The notes under the pieces are model-generated. The model had not been told where the DNA came from. It was given only the letters and a program-made list of their open reading frames with translations, and searched no databases. This document shows positions 1 through 12,349 of a stretch of 64,000 bases of DNA, piece by piece. The stretch is from Gelatoporia subvermispora B (taxonomy: Eukaryota; Basidiomycota; Agaricomycetes; Polyporales; Gelatoporiaceae): NCBI GenBank assembly GCA_000320605.2, contig KB445794.1:601837-665836 (forward strand), read 5' to 3'. The first letter of the stretch is position 1; each line of letters starts with the position of its first letter. Made by a program: the position numbers and the translations under genes.

Positions 1-3000
1 CCATATTGTATCCCAAAGTGCATATAATGTGCCTCACCATTGCTATCTATATTTGCTACAATATGGCCCACATTGTGCTTAGAGCCTGTACAATGTGCAC
101 CACCATGGTGTAGACAGGTTACCGACAATGTGTCTCATATTGTCTGTATAATTGTGAGACCACCTTGTAACAAACCCAACAAACTGGTTCACAATAGACA
201 TAACATGTTTATCACAGGTGTAAGCAGATTGTAATACAATCTTGGAGGCCACACCTGACTATAGCTACATACAGCCGGTCTCGGCACGAGTGTTACAAAT
301 TTCTCAGCATTGAGATCACGTTGCATGACAGTCTGATGAGGCAGAACTGAAGCAGTGAACTGTACATCCATAGTATATTGTTCCTCATTATGCTCTGACG
401 TGCCCGTATGCCTAGGGCACACATTACTTCATAGCCACTGAGATCCTGATGCATGCAAGGGAAATCACGCACAAAGTGTGACATGATCTGGAGTCTTTTT
501 ATTGGCTTTTGGTGTAGATTGTGGCCAACTATACAAAGTCCACACACTCTGACAGTCCCAATCCATGGTCTCTGTTCACTGCGGCAAGTGATGAAGTCTG
601 TGCACAAGTCAAGGCCGGATGGCTCATGTGCTCTGGAGGCCATCTGGCTGTTGGCGGCAATGAACCTTTGACTTGGCTACTATCAAGTTGAAGGAAACTA
701 TGCTAGCAAAACGATCAATAGGAACGTCCAGATCCAGGAAAAGCATTGATACATATCAACGTGCTCAACATACTGAATGAGGCCCTCGATATGGATGGAT
801 GGCCTATCGGAAATGCTACACAAGATCTAGACTGCAACCGCCCAGTGAGCGATGACATGAACAAACCTGCTACTGTTTTAACTAAACAGAAGTGAAAATC
901 TGTTCAATTTGCTGCTGGCAGCAGATCAAAGAGAGTGAAACTCTGCAGGGAGGCCTGTGGTATATGACAATAACTGCCATTCCTCAGGTTTCCGTGTGCT
1001 TGTGTTACGTTATACTTGGGACATTGATATAGAGCCATTGATCATGCCTACATCTAGGCCTATAGTTCTCATTCCGACGCCTGCATTTCCGTTCAAGCCT
1101 TCTAGCTTTGATGCTATCAATTCGTGTACAATGGTCACACTTATTTTCAACGTTGACAGGCACGAGTCTGTTACAGTCTTCCGAGATATTAACTTGTGCT
1201 ACGTGATATGGTACAAACTGACTTTAACCCATGATGATGCATTTCTGCTACCGAGCACTCAGCTTTCACTGTGAATTTGTTTTGGGATTCTTCATGTAAT
1301 TACCTGAAGCTACCGTTTACTGATCGTGCCAACATGCAGCATAATATTGGACTTACTGTACATTACACTAGCAAAGATATCTCTTGACCTAATCCTTCAT
1401 TTCTGCAAAACCATCACCTTTATCTTCATCTGAAGCCTCAACCGCTTCAATGAGTTCATAACATTTCTTTATTGTCTTCTCAATGCGCTGTGCATGAAGG
1501 AAAAGATCCTCAACCTGCTGATAGTTTACTAAAGCCTGCCACTTCTGGATGAGATCTCCATTCTGAGAGTTACAAAGAAACATTGTGATTTGCAATTCAA
1601 GCTGCTTGATCTTAAGGCAGCCAATCTTCTCGCTGGCAGCTGCACACTTTGCATTATTGATTATGACGTCCATCTTCTTCTCAGCTTTGTAGAGAACTGA
1701 CAGGATTATCTTTGCGGATAGTCGGAATCTCTCTGTAGTTAGTAATACTGATTAGTTATTGAATACAATGAACAGTAACAGGCACTACAAACCCACGGCT
1801 GGGTTCATTGACTTAGAAGATGCAAAATCTGTGAGTAAGACCATTGCTTGCGCAAACTCGTGGTAGATGAGTTTTTGTAAATATGTGAGCAAGCAGCCCA
1901 AAGTAGATACTTCTTCTGTAATGCCGTCATCTTCAACTTCTAGAGGCATGTTTTGTCTGTTAATCATGATGTATGCCTCCACCACTACCTTCTCTTGTGC
2001 CTGATGAGTAATGTGATTATTTAACTAAGACCTGGGTGGATACCTTAGTAGGGGTGCTGAAGCTTGAGTCAGCCATGGCACACAAATGAATGGTAAAAGC
2101 AGGGAGTGGTACCATGAAACAAAGGCACTGGTAAACAAAGGCACAATGTTGTGGAGAAAATACAGCCCAAGCACGATATTAGAGCACATGCTGTGCACCT
2201 TGGGCAATTACATGCTCGGCGCGTGCAAGATTTATGCAGATTGTCAGGTGAGGTCATGCAGTGCAACACCTGCAATCCCACGTCATAAGTATCAAGTCTT
2301 TTGTGAGTATAGAAGAATATGAGTGTCAGCATTAACTTCCTATTTGTATCACTATGCCCTTTCCAATGAGGGCCGCTCAGGACTAAAGGTAACACTCAAT
2401 GTACTGGAAACTAGATGGACTGAGAAGTATCTATACTAATGATCTCCAAACCTCAGCCATTAGGAGGTGCTTGGATCCGAGCAAATAAAGTCACTGCATT
2501 AAGAGCTAGAGCAATGACAAGCGAATAAGTAGATGGACTTAGGACAAAAAGCAACTGTGAATATGTCAGGTAGTGGAGAAGCTGGGTAAAGTCGCAACAT
2601 GATCTCAGGAGGTGGTGTGGGATGTGGAGAAGACCTAGTAGTGAGGACGTCTAAACTGAGAGCACGTTAACAAAGAGGTGTACAACTTTGATGACCACCA
2701 CAAGACTAGTAGCTTGCTTGATGAGAGCAACTACTGCACAACTAACCACCTAACAAGGGGGTCTTGAGGATTACATGTGCCATGAGCAAGAGGGTGGGAT
2801 AGCTGAAAAATTGAAGTTCTGGCAAGAGCTGAGCCCCCGAGGCTCTGAGCGCTGTTGGCACAATCAGTATAATGCGCCACCATATGATATATGGTGTTGA
2901 GAGCTGCAGCCACAGAGAACAAATATTTGGCAGCAGTGCTTAGATCGCTACTGCTCAGCCTACTAACTTCAGGTCACACTATTCAGATCTTGCACCACTT

Positions 3001-6000
3001 GCTTCTACTTGCCTGCTCTCTCAAACCACACAACTAGAACTTCTGTACCCCCTTGGTCTAAAGTATAGTGGCTGCTCTTGTCAAGTGAGCTACCGGTCTG
3101 TTTGTGGTGGTTTAACCATTTTGGAGCTCCTTGCCGACCAACTCTCAGTGGCAAGACCAGTCTTCGCTTCAGATGTTTCGGACTTTGTCGACTCTCACTA
3201 CCCAATCTATTGCTCTCATGGCTCTGCACAAGCCGGTGTGCCCCAGAACACCTAATTCACGTTACTCAAGCCCATCCCAACTCAATACCATTGTAGTGTT
3301 AATGTCGGCTCACTTCCCATGCAAAGATCACTGTTACGCAAAATATGGCCCCTTTACCCCTACAATTTGTCCAGAAACAGCATGGGACTCGGATCTGTGC
3401 ACTACCGGCAAATGTGTGTATGTTCTACAAATGTCCAATCCATCCCTAGCTTATGCTCGAAGTAGGAATACTGCATGCCATTGCATCTCAGGACCTCTAT
3501 TGTCTTGCAACCCAGCAGACAGCGCTTCGTACCCCCTAACCAGGTAGTTTAGAGCGAACGCAGTGGTTGCTCTTATTAAGCAATCTACTGGTCTATTTTA
3601 CGGTTCATGCGCTCTCAACCTCTTCTTTCTCAACACTTCTGGACCCAAGTCAACTCCATCTTCACTGTTGACTGTATCCTTACCGAGTCACCAGCTTGAC
3701 TCTTTCTTTCACAGGCTTGACTCTATTTTGCACTAGCATGAGCTCTACTCTATCTTGAACAAGTCTAACTCAACCTTTGACCTGCTCTCTCTCTAACTAC
3801 ACCAAAGCAAACTTGAATGACATCTGATGCTATTAAAGGTTAGTGACAAGCTATTTCGTTGTTACTGTACATGAAGTGACCTTTTACAGACTGGAAAGCC
3901 AAGCTTATCGCCCTTGCAGAGTTCTTGAACAAGAATGGCCAGCTCAGCTAGCATACTGAGCAGAACAATGTGATCTGGACTAGGTGTCTGGGCCTTCTTG
4001 TTGAGTACTTTGTTCTCAGTGAGCACATATTATACATTCATCGATTTATGCCTCTAATTGCAGGACAAGTTGATGGCATGCAGTATGGCCATGTGATTGC
4101 TCCCAAGTTAGACTTGGTGTTGAGTGATGCCTCTCAGCAGGCATATAACCACCTCTGGGAAAAGGCCCTTGACATATTGATTGCAGGAGTGGCAATTAGA
4201 CTTCACTAAATTGGTTGGGTATCTTGTAGTTGCTGAGCGTAGTTCTGGAATGCATTCTTAGTATTGTCAATCTTGACACAAAGATGACAATTTTCCAACA
4301 GACCATGAAAAACAGCTGGATGTCACAAGATGGAAGACATGCTAAGCACGAGCAGCATGAGTGAGGCCAGCATGCTGGGATGCGAATCTAGCGTGCAGAC
4401 GGGAAATAAGTACAGACCGCACACCTGCTATTGAAGATGATTGCAAGAATATCAGACTGGTTGGCATACCAGAAGAGAAGGCACGGACGGGCTTTGAAAG
4501 AAATATGCATATGGTTCACTGCCCGATTGATGTGTGCATAGAGTTGGTCGACACGGATGAGTTGCTGAGAGGAATGGGCAGGCTATTGGGAAGGCAGCCG
4601 GGTGCACAATAGTGAAACTCGGTTGTAGTAGAGTCGAATTACGGATGTCGCTCCTCAGAGCTCAGGTGAACCAGTCTTGAGCATACGCATGTGTCGATCA
4701 CACGTTCAGAGCAGATACAACAAGATGCAAGACATGCAAGGGGTAACATCAGTGCACAGCTCGCCAGTGAACTAGTCCAGATCTCCAGTGAGTTCAGCGG
4801 GGTTTTATCATAGCTCAGAAGATTCCCTGGTTCCGACTATGCCCTGTGCACAACACAACTCACAATGATTCTAAGCTCTGGTGAGCTCACGGAGCTCACT
4901 GTACCAATATGCTCTCGCAGGCATTGCTCTGCATAGCATAACCAATGCACACACAAGCTTGTTCTATGCACCAACAAAAGTACATATACACAGGTCAGCT
5001 TGTAAAGTAGCTCATTGAGTATACTGATGGAAGCCCTGGATTACCACCGAGCTATTCTTAGCTACACCTCAGTCCAGCCATTGCTCCGCCAGGCATGGCA
5101 GGTATGTATCGGTAGGAGCTGGGGACTTGTTGAGCTTTCAAGTGATGCTCTGCTATTTATGCACTGCCTTGCTGAGTGCAAACAGTATGCCTCTGAGCTC
5201 CGGGGCCATTATAGCTAATCAGGTGCTAAACAGGAATCAGGAATGGAGCAGAAGCGCCAAGCACACAGCGAGGAAAACATGAGACACCTTGCCGACAAGA
5301 TGCAATAAGACAAATGCGCAGCAGGTGGAATGAGATGACAAATGCATATGACGAGCACACAGCAAGCGGGATTATGCACATAGCAGATGGGATAGGGAGA
5401 CAAACGACAAGCGCTTAGCGGGTAGGATGGTGCGTGCAGTGGGCAGCGCGACAAGCTGGCGTCTGAGATTCCTCTGTTGGCAACGCAGTGAGTGGGTAGG
5501 CACAGGGAATGGCCCAGAGGGTACCTTCACACCAGGCCACAGGGTGCTGACACAGTTATGCTTTCCTAGAGTTATTTCTGCTTAAAGGTTGTGTATCGGG
5601 TTAGACATCCAGCTAATATCATTTTAGAGTGCTCAATCAGCCTTCAAGCTAGCCTCAAAGTCTATAGCATGTCTCGATGTCTGAAATAGTGACGCTACAT
5701 GTATTCTATTCTATTACTTTCTCTGGTCATTTTCAGGTTCGGAACACAGAATCCATCTTAGGATCCAGAAATGATCAGGAAATGGTCTGAATATGATATG
5801 GGCGCCTGACCTGTTTAGGCTCAGAAAAGCCTCATGACATACCCACGGCGGATACCTATTTTTGTCACTTTTCTGCGGCTGTTCAGGCTTGCGGCTCAGG
5901 CCATTGCCCGTCGTGTCTGTAACTGTGACACAATTGCTTCCATATAGGTAGCCATGTGCTCTGCCATTTGGGACTCTTGTATCTGCTGTGTTGTTACATG

Positions 6001-8219
6001 CTGTGTGTCACGGTACCACCTATTCTCTTATTTTAGACACTGCTACTGAGCTAAGAAAAAATATGATATAGTACTTGATGCGCATACTACATAGGCAGCT
6101 CTGTATGCTCATAGAAATAATAGTTACAAAATTTGAAACCTGGACCTTCCTAATGGGAAAGCTTCTCTTGCTGGTCACTGCTATTTGTAAGTGTTTTCTA
6201 CCAGCCGCTGCTAGGGGTTGAGGGAAAGTAAGATTGAGAAGTTTGAATTTAGGTTTGTGTATGAGAGAAATTATGTGGAAAGCACATGAAAGTCATGTGA
6301 TTTATGTCTTCTGTAAATAATATGCAGTCGGGCCTAGAATGCAGCTCCCTCAAACCCTGAGGCAGATGGAAAGGAGCCTGCATTCTTCCTTCACACACAC
6401 ATCTAATATGGAAACTCACATATTTTCTAGAATGTCACATCATCTTTTGCTGAGGTCATTCACTCGCCCTGGAATGTATAGAGAGCCTAGCAATAGCGAC
6501 AGTTAGTTTGAGAGCCTAGCAATACAAGGGCTTTTTTGTTGATGATAAACAAAACTGTAACGAGAAGTCTGTGTATATGCTTAATTTTAATAATAAGAAC
6601 AGGGCCATGGACTACCAGGTGTGATGTGGGCAGACTCGGGTACATCACCAACATGCTGATGGCTGAAATTCATGTGGGTGGTTCATGCCTTCAAGATACA
6701 TCCGACAGCTTGGTGGCAACTGATTCCTAGCTGAGATCCAGACTTCCAAGTCTATTGCTACAGAGTGAGGCAACTCCAGGTCTCAGTAATGTTTTAAATC
6801 ATCTATAAATGGGCTGTACATCTGGATTCTCTCTATCAGTTGTTTGCTCTTGCTCCTGCTTCTTATATACCATCTCGCATTTGTTACAATACATGTTCTG
6901 CATGTATGTACATATGTCTGGATAGTGGAATATAATGTCTGATATATATGCTATCCCAGATCTGTTGTGCAGCTCGTAGTGATCTCTTAGCCATCTTTGG
7001 ACCATTATACAGAAAATGCACAAAATTCAGTTATATTCTATTGTATCATCAGATCATAGACTACTACAATTCATGCATTACTTAGTTCTCAAGTGCATCA
7101 TCAATCTCCTGCCATGCACAACATTGTCACAGTTCTTGTCAGTGTTTGAGATACTAGATACTGTGCACCTCACTATCCTTGGTCAAATTATGAACCATAC
7201 ACTTAAAGGACAACTACTTAGTTTCTCATGAGCAAAAGGCAAACATAATACTCACTTGGAGAATTTCATATTCTTATCAACTGTGTTCTCATAGCTCTTG
7301 TTCTTTCCCAAATTAAGACACACCTTGTGCTGTGGAGGTAATTAGTCTCAAGAGCTTGGACCTAAGAAGCGATGTACCATGGTAACAGCAACTCATTCTA
7401 AGCTATGAACAAACTTGCTTCATCCTTATAGTCTTGTTTCCTTTTGATAGCCTTGTGAACATGTCTTGACTCTTATATCAGTTGATATCAGATGCAATGA
7501 GGAGAGGCAGTCATGGGTGAATGAAAAAAAAGAAAAAGCTAACCACATCATGGTATGGCTTTTCAAGTCAAGCCAAGTAGCACTTGCACAAACGCACCCA
7601 TATATTCTGGTCACAACTTGTGGCTTATACATGTGATGTGCCATAGCATGCCACTTGACTTGACTTGTAATATTCTGAATCCCTGATGCCGAAATCCGGA
7701 CTTACCAACAAAGTCATCAAGAGCAGCACCATAGTGCCACCACAACTTGCTTATAGAACATGATGAGCATGAAATAAGTTCTGCAGAAGCAATAACAAGA
7801 GAATATCAGCATTATGATGGAGAGATCGAGGAGGCAGAGACAGCGAAAGATGTGACTCAGTCCCAAGCAAGAGAGAGAAAACACGCAATAGTGGGCAACA
7901 CAAAGATTGTAGATAATATAGCACTGTAATATATAAGCTAGTGGTTTCATGATGACATGCACTGTTAGCTACCAGACATGTCTGAGACAGCCATTGAACA
8001 GATGGTGGCCACATATGCCATAAATTTAGATATAATCACAATCTGAAGGCACCAGCTTGGGTCTCAGCTGGTAGACATGATGGCAGCATCAGAAGAACAG
8101 CTGCGTGATAATTTTATTAGAAGCTAGGAATTCACATAGGGATGATGTACAATCCAGGGGCTCACATGATGTCAGTGTGACCTGCCCTCAGCACACTCAG
8201 TACCCAGGACCGAGCCATA
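1..8219. other. AT-rich repeat-derived region without recognisable genes
   Basis: Open frames on both strands are short (up to about 140 codons) and none matched a family I recognise. CG dinucleotides are rare here compared with the gene-dense part from 16 kb onward. The first 200 bases show loosely repeated ACAATGTG-like words, 5,215-5,460 holds degenerate short repeats built on GACAA and GCACACAGC words, and 6,480-6,530 repeats a GAGAGCCTAGCAATA word. The pattern suits old transposon debris decayed by C-to-T mutation. A minus-strand pair of Glu/Lys-rich frames at 1,389-1,673 and 1,785-1,985 could be a gene remnant, but I cannot assign it. Confidence 0.55.
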
Positions 8220-8338
8220 GATAATGTGCCAGGTGGCTGGACTCTGGTATGCCACCTGAATGTGACTGCTATCTTAACCACGCACTTTGGCAAGTTGGCA
8301 GTGTACAGTGTACCTGGCATATCACACACCACGGGCAT
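8220..8338 (+). pseudogene. possible upstream part of a decayed SnoaL-like gene
   Basis: A stretch near 8,300-8,325 resembles the 3' half of the intact SnoaL-like gene at 50,524-51,073. In the best 17 bases the only differences are three C-to-T or G-to-A changes. Similarity fades further upstream. If real, this piece and the clearer remnant at 9,549-9,652 were one gene, parted by the inverted-repeat element between them. The match is short and could be partly chance. Confidence 0.3.
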
Positions 8339-8346
8339 CTACCCAT

Positions 8347-8700
8347 AAGGGCCTGTTTGGTAACTCCACTTTGCATGGCCGACTTCACCAAAATTGAAGT
8401 GTCCACTCCAAATTTATCAGCCTCGGCCTCAAGAGGCACCTATGCCCGCTGGCAAGGCAAACAATGCATTCAGATCGACCGTTGCTAGCGCACTTGCCTG
8501 CCTTCGCTTTGTCATGCTCTGTCACGCTGGCAATATGGTCCGGCTACAGGCTTGAGCGGCAAGGCTGACATAATGCTATGACTACTGTGACTAGATGTGA
8601 CACTGCTTCAGCCACCCGGCTTCACGCCATCCCAGGCTCAGCCTTGCAAGCGGAGCGGATACCTTTGTCTTACAAAGCAAAGTTACTGAACAGGGCCTAA
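8347..8700. mobile_element. small non-autonomous DNA transposon (MITE-like)
   Basis: The ends are imperfect inverted repeats: GGGCCTGTTTGGTAAC at 8,349-8,364 against the reverse complement of 8,681-8,698, about 14 of 17 positions agreeing. The element is about 350 bp and carries no gene. GGGCCTGTT termini are typical of hAT-type MITEs, but I could not find a convincing 8-bp target duplication, so the class is tentative. It interrupts the left arm of the surrounding inverted-repeat element. Confidence 0.45.
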
Positions 8701-9149
8701 GTCTACCAGATAAGTGTGGGACTTACCACAGTAAAAGACTGCATAACACCAGAGTAATTCTGTTAGGATATCTTTGGGCTTATTAGAAACTTATGGGGGC
8801 TTTCTAGACTTATCCAGGACATATGTGAATCTGCTGAACTTATTTAAGCCATATGCGGACATTTCCTAAATCTTCTATAGTAATGGTGTACTAGTCACAG
8901 GACTTTCTTATTGAGAAAAATTTACTAAAAATGGAAAACAGGAGCAACTGCAGCCCATGGGCCATGGTATCCAGATTCCATGACTCACCAAGACTCTCTC
9001 TCAATTCTTGTAGCCTTTTATTTATAGATCATCTCTGACTGCATACAGCACACTAGGCCTTGATAAATTTGCATCCTACTATGTCCCACTGCACATGATA
9101 AGCATAAAAGCCTTAAGCTAACCTCTTTCTCACTCCTGAGTCCCAGGGG

Positions 9150-9360
9150 CCATGAGCCGACCATCGAAGATGGTCAGCAAGAGGCCCCAATACATCAGCC
9201 TTCAGTAGCTCATGTGCTTCAAGCATAGTAACTGTGAGGTGACTGGTAGCATCGTATCTGCCAGCCAGGACCATGAGCCAACCATTGAAGATGATCGGCA
9301 CGAGGTTCTAATCAGCTTGCCTCCAACTACCTCAAGATCTTCAAGCATGGCATCTTCTGA
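9150..9360. repeat. two-copy imperfect tandem repeat, period about 121 bp
   Basis: A CCATGAGCC...ACCAT.GAAGATG block at 9,150 recurs at 9,271, and CTTCAAGCAT words recur with a similar spacing. The copies differ at many sites. It lies in the interior of the inverted-repeat element and has no assigned function. Confidence 0.4.
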
Positions 9361-9548
9361 CAATTCTGAACATAAGCTCCAGATGCTGTGTCCTATTCAC
9401 GTAGCATTTTGTGACAGAGGCACGAGAACTGGCTAGTGTCCACCATAAGTCTAATGCTAGTCGATGGACTTACCTGAGTATTATGCAGTCTTTTTCTGAG
9501 GTAACTCAACACTTATCTAGCAGACAGATGGGTAGGTGTTCACAGTAG

Positions 9549-9652
9549 CAGCGAGCTTGCAGACAAGATCAAGGTGTGTCCCTAAATGACCTGCTCACTC
9601 ATGCTGTATCTCATAATATACCGCAAAAGTTTGTAAAATACAAGATATGTGA
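9549..9652 (+). pseudogene. 3' end of a decayed SnoaL-like (NTF2-fold) gene
   Basis: The reverse complement of the end of the intact SnoaL-like gene (50,524 to about 50,625) aligns here through the last exon, the final intron and the stop region (TGA 9,650-9,652), and similarity continues to 9,700. Most changes are C-to-T or G-to-A: the intron acceptor CGCAG has become CGCAA. The body of the gene is missing, or lies beyond the inverted-repeat element. It faces CCZ1, with the Copia element between them, mirroring the arrangement at 49.7-51.1 kb. Confidence 0.65.
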
Positions 9653-9700
9653 AGAATGACAAACACCATGCAATACCTGTACAATATGTACCATTGTCTT

Positions 9701-9841
9701 ATTGAAATTGGACAGGGAAAGCGGGAACAAGATAGAATTGGGGGCAGAACACAGTACATGAAATTTTACTTATATAGGTGATGTGTTGGCGGACACCAAA
9801 CGAGCTCGGTGACAAGACGTACCAAAACAGAAATTACAACA
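9701..9841 (-). repeat. downstream (3') LTR of the Copia-type element
   Basis: It is collinear with 15,833-15,974 and has about 14 differences. All of them are transitions with A or T in this copy, and about nine hit CpG sites of the other LTR. The terminal TG is altered to TA. Confidence 0.85.
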
Positions 9842-10206
9842 CGCCCACTCGGCAAGACAGCGAGCATAGCGAAAGGGTAATAGTGCAAATATGTACTGTA
9901 ATGTAGCACAGAAGCAAAAGTGCTCACTCAGCGCAGGAAGCGCCCACTCAATGACAGCAGCAACGAGAGAATGAAACAAAACACAGCAGAAAAAACATAC
10001 ACAAATGAAAAACTCTCCTAACACAACAGTGCTGAGCTGGCCCTCCGAGCCTCCCCTTGTCCATGCCGCATTTTTCTAACCTCCCAGGCTCTGGTACCTT
10101 CTGGCATCACTCTGACCCTCCCAGCCCCCTGCCACTACTTGTCACAAACACCTGGCCTCCCAGCAAATGAACCAAATAAAAGTTTGACGTGACAAAACAA
10201 TGGTGT

Positions 10207-10881
10207 CTAGAAGACTTGCTTAAACCCGTCATTGAATGTGGCAACGTTGGCGCAGAGCAACATGTTGTCTTGATTTGATGTGGGTGTTGACCCAGTCTGG
10301 AGTGGCACAGGCACGGGACAGAAGCACGTAATAGGGCCGACCTTCCAGCAGCGGTAGCATGCGGCAGGTAAGCGGTCCTTTGTGTGGGCGATGAGGGCAT
10401 TAAGGTTTCCACCGGGAACATATTTTCCATCGACATCATATGCGATGAATTCCTTCTTGAGCTGCTCCTTGGCTTCAACGAGGGTGGTGATGACCGTGCA
10501 AATCGTGAGCTCATTATCAGGACTTTTGCTTCAGCACAGTGGCAACACCAGCGTATGATGGTGCAAGCACATAGATAATCACATCGGTGATCTTTTCTTT
10601 GTCAAGCGGAACACCAATAGCCTTGAGGCGCACAGCAGTTGTCGTGATGCCTGTGATGAAGTTGACAATGGGCTTTGAGGTTTCGTGAGTCACCATGAAT
10701 AGCTGGTGCTTGAGCATGATGTGGTTTGCACAGCTTGAGCGCTCATAGATGTCAGCAAGGGCTTCCCAGGCTTCAGGACCAGTCTGGTAATCCCGGATAT
10801 ATGCGACTTGGCTCTGCTCAATAGTGAACGCGATGGCTATGAGGCCTTCCTCGAAGAGCGCATCTCATGTGATGGCCTCAG
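10207..10881 (-). pseudogene. Copia gag remnant, C-terminal part
   Basis: Read on the minus strand from the hAT junction, this continues the gag frame begun at 15,728. It shows the UBN2/Copia gag pattern: a GPEAWEALADIYE block, then SVAN-like and LKAIGVPLDK-like helices. A one-base frameshift follows near 10,519, after which the frame resumes with a degenerate zinc knuckle (CYRCWKVGPITCFC: the CCHC spacing is kept but Pro replaces His). It ends at TAG 10,207-10,209. An in-frame TGA, next to the hAT junction, replaces a Trp codon expected in this family. No pol follows. Confidence 0.75.
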
Positions 10882-11358
10882 TAGTGTTGTGCCAGGCCGG
10901 GCTTTTAGGCCCGAGCCGAGCCAGGCGGGGCCTCTTGGGGCTGGGCCGAGATGGGCCTAGGCCGTCTCTAAGCCCTGGTCCAGGGCCCGGCCTGAGGTTC
11001 CAAAAGCCCTGGGCCGAGCCCTGAGCCCAGGGCTTTCGGCATCTTCACGTGGCTTTTGGCGTGGTGGCACTGCACGTGCATACTGAACGCCAAGTACCTG
11101 AGGTACTGGTTAGCGCAAGCACCATTCTCCCAAATCGGTGTCGACCTCACCATATACGGCACGATCGGCTCCAATGCTTTATTTCTCCCTGCTCTTCCGC
11201 GCCACATTTCTCTCTTTCATATATATCTGGCCCAACTCTCTGTACACTAGCTAGTTTCATCCCTTATTCAAATTTATTGGTCCAAATTTGACTTACACAA
11301 GCCAGCTGTCCCTCTCAGCCGTCTAGCCCGCGTCGTTACGAGACTTGCGCTCTCTGGC

Positions 11359-11640
11359 ATGGCTCGCAAGCCTCGGGCTCACAAGCCTGTACTGCACCTG
11401 ACCTTGGACTGTGCACTTCTCACACATGTCACATCATGGTTCTTTTGGCAGCTTCTTTTCTTGATCTGGCCTCTGCTTCTTGCCGCGCCTGTCTTCAAGA
11501 TTTTCCCAGTACAGGTTTCCTATTTTTATGCGGAAACTCCTGGTTCGCTCGCGGTGACAGCTGTTGTAGGCTATGCCTACCTCGTGGCCCTGGCTTTTCT
11601 ATATGGTGCGCTCCACATGATATTTTATGAATTACGCTGA
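11359..11640 (+). CDS. 93-codon hydrophobic ORF inside the hAT element
   Basis: The frame encodes a basic start (MARKPRAHK) and then two or three strongly hydrophobic stretches (around residues 27-50 and 60-88) that would span a membrane. It is not part of a normal hAT transposase and I do not recognise a family. It might be a captured host exon, a passenger gene, or simply a chance open frame. There is no independent evidence of expression. Confidence 0.2.
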   Translation: MARKPRAHKPVLHLTLDCALLTHVTSWFFWQLLFLIWPLLLAAPVFKIFPVQVSYFYAETPGSLAVTAVVGYAYLVALAFLYGALHMIFYELR

Positions 11641-12349
11641 CATAATACAATGAACTTCCCGGTTTACAGGGACACTGCTCGCTTCTGGGATCTCAGCACT
11701 CCATCGTATCCTCCCCACGTCCTCCCGTATCATCCGGTCTAGGTCACACATCTTGCACCTGCGGCAGGATCGGTTCCACCGGCTATTGATGCACGACACC
11801 TTTACAATTTTTGTTAGAGGCACTTGCACCTCACTGCACACGTCTAATACTGTCCCCCTTCGTATGTTTCAATTTTGCTCTCCGGGGTTGCACGCACGAC
11901 CTAACTGCATACTTAGTCGTCACGCCACCTACAACAGCTCAAGACATTTTGTCCGAGCTGCAAGCACGCCAAATTATTCCATCAAAAGCGCTTGCCGCGC
12001 ACTATCTCTGTGCTTCTGGGCGGCATCCACGGCCTCTATTTGCTGATCAAAGCATCTCGACACTTAGCTTGGGCCCATTGTTGCACCTCTACTTGTGACT
12101 CGCCATCTTAGGAGGAAGTGCAGGTACGTACATATCAATCTAATACACATATCAGCTCCCTGATAATCCCTAGATGACAACACTCTCCCAGACAATGACG
12201 GTCCACGCCATGGTCAACGTGCTCGCAAGCCGGGGCCCCTTCTCACTGATCCGAACAACACTGAGCGTGAACAGATTATTCGCAGTTCACACGTCACATC
12301 ACCGTCTGCCTCTTCAGCTTGTCCCGATGTCTCTGTCCCTCCCCCCGCT

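Larger units (their letters stand above)
8339..9535. mobile_element. inverted-repeat-bounded element (DNA transposon remnant)
   Basis: The left arm is CTACCCAT at 8,339-8,346 followed, after a small insert, by 8,701-8,757. It is the imperfect reverse complement of 9,467-9,535; both arms contain AGATAAGTGT and AAAAGACTGCATAA words, at roughly 80% identity over about 60 bases. The left arm is itself interrupted by a MITE-like insert. The interior has no recognisable transposase. The element seems to lie inside a decayed SnoaL-like gene. No clear target duplication was found, and the superfamily is unknown. Confidence 0.5.

Noticed and set aside
1389..1985. Minus-strand Glu/Lys-rich frames as a transposase or gag gene
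   Set aside because: No motif of any transposon protein was found and the frames are short and separated by stops.
5215..5460. Possible CRISPR-like or satellite array
   Set aside because: Short GACAA and GCACACAGC words recur irregularly without constant repeats or spacing.
8338..8709. 8-bp target duplication of the MITE (TCTACCCA / TCTACCAG)
   Set aside because: Only six of eight bases agree, and alignment with the other inverted-repeat arm suggests these bases belong to the arm rather than to a duplication.
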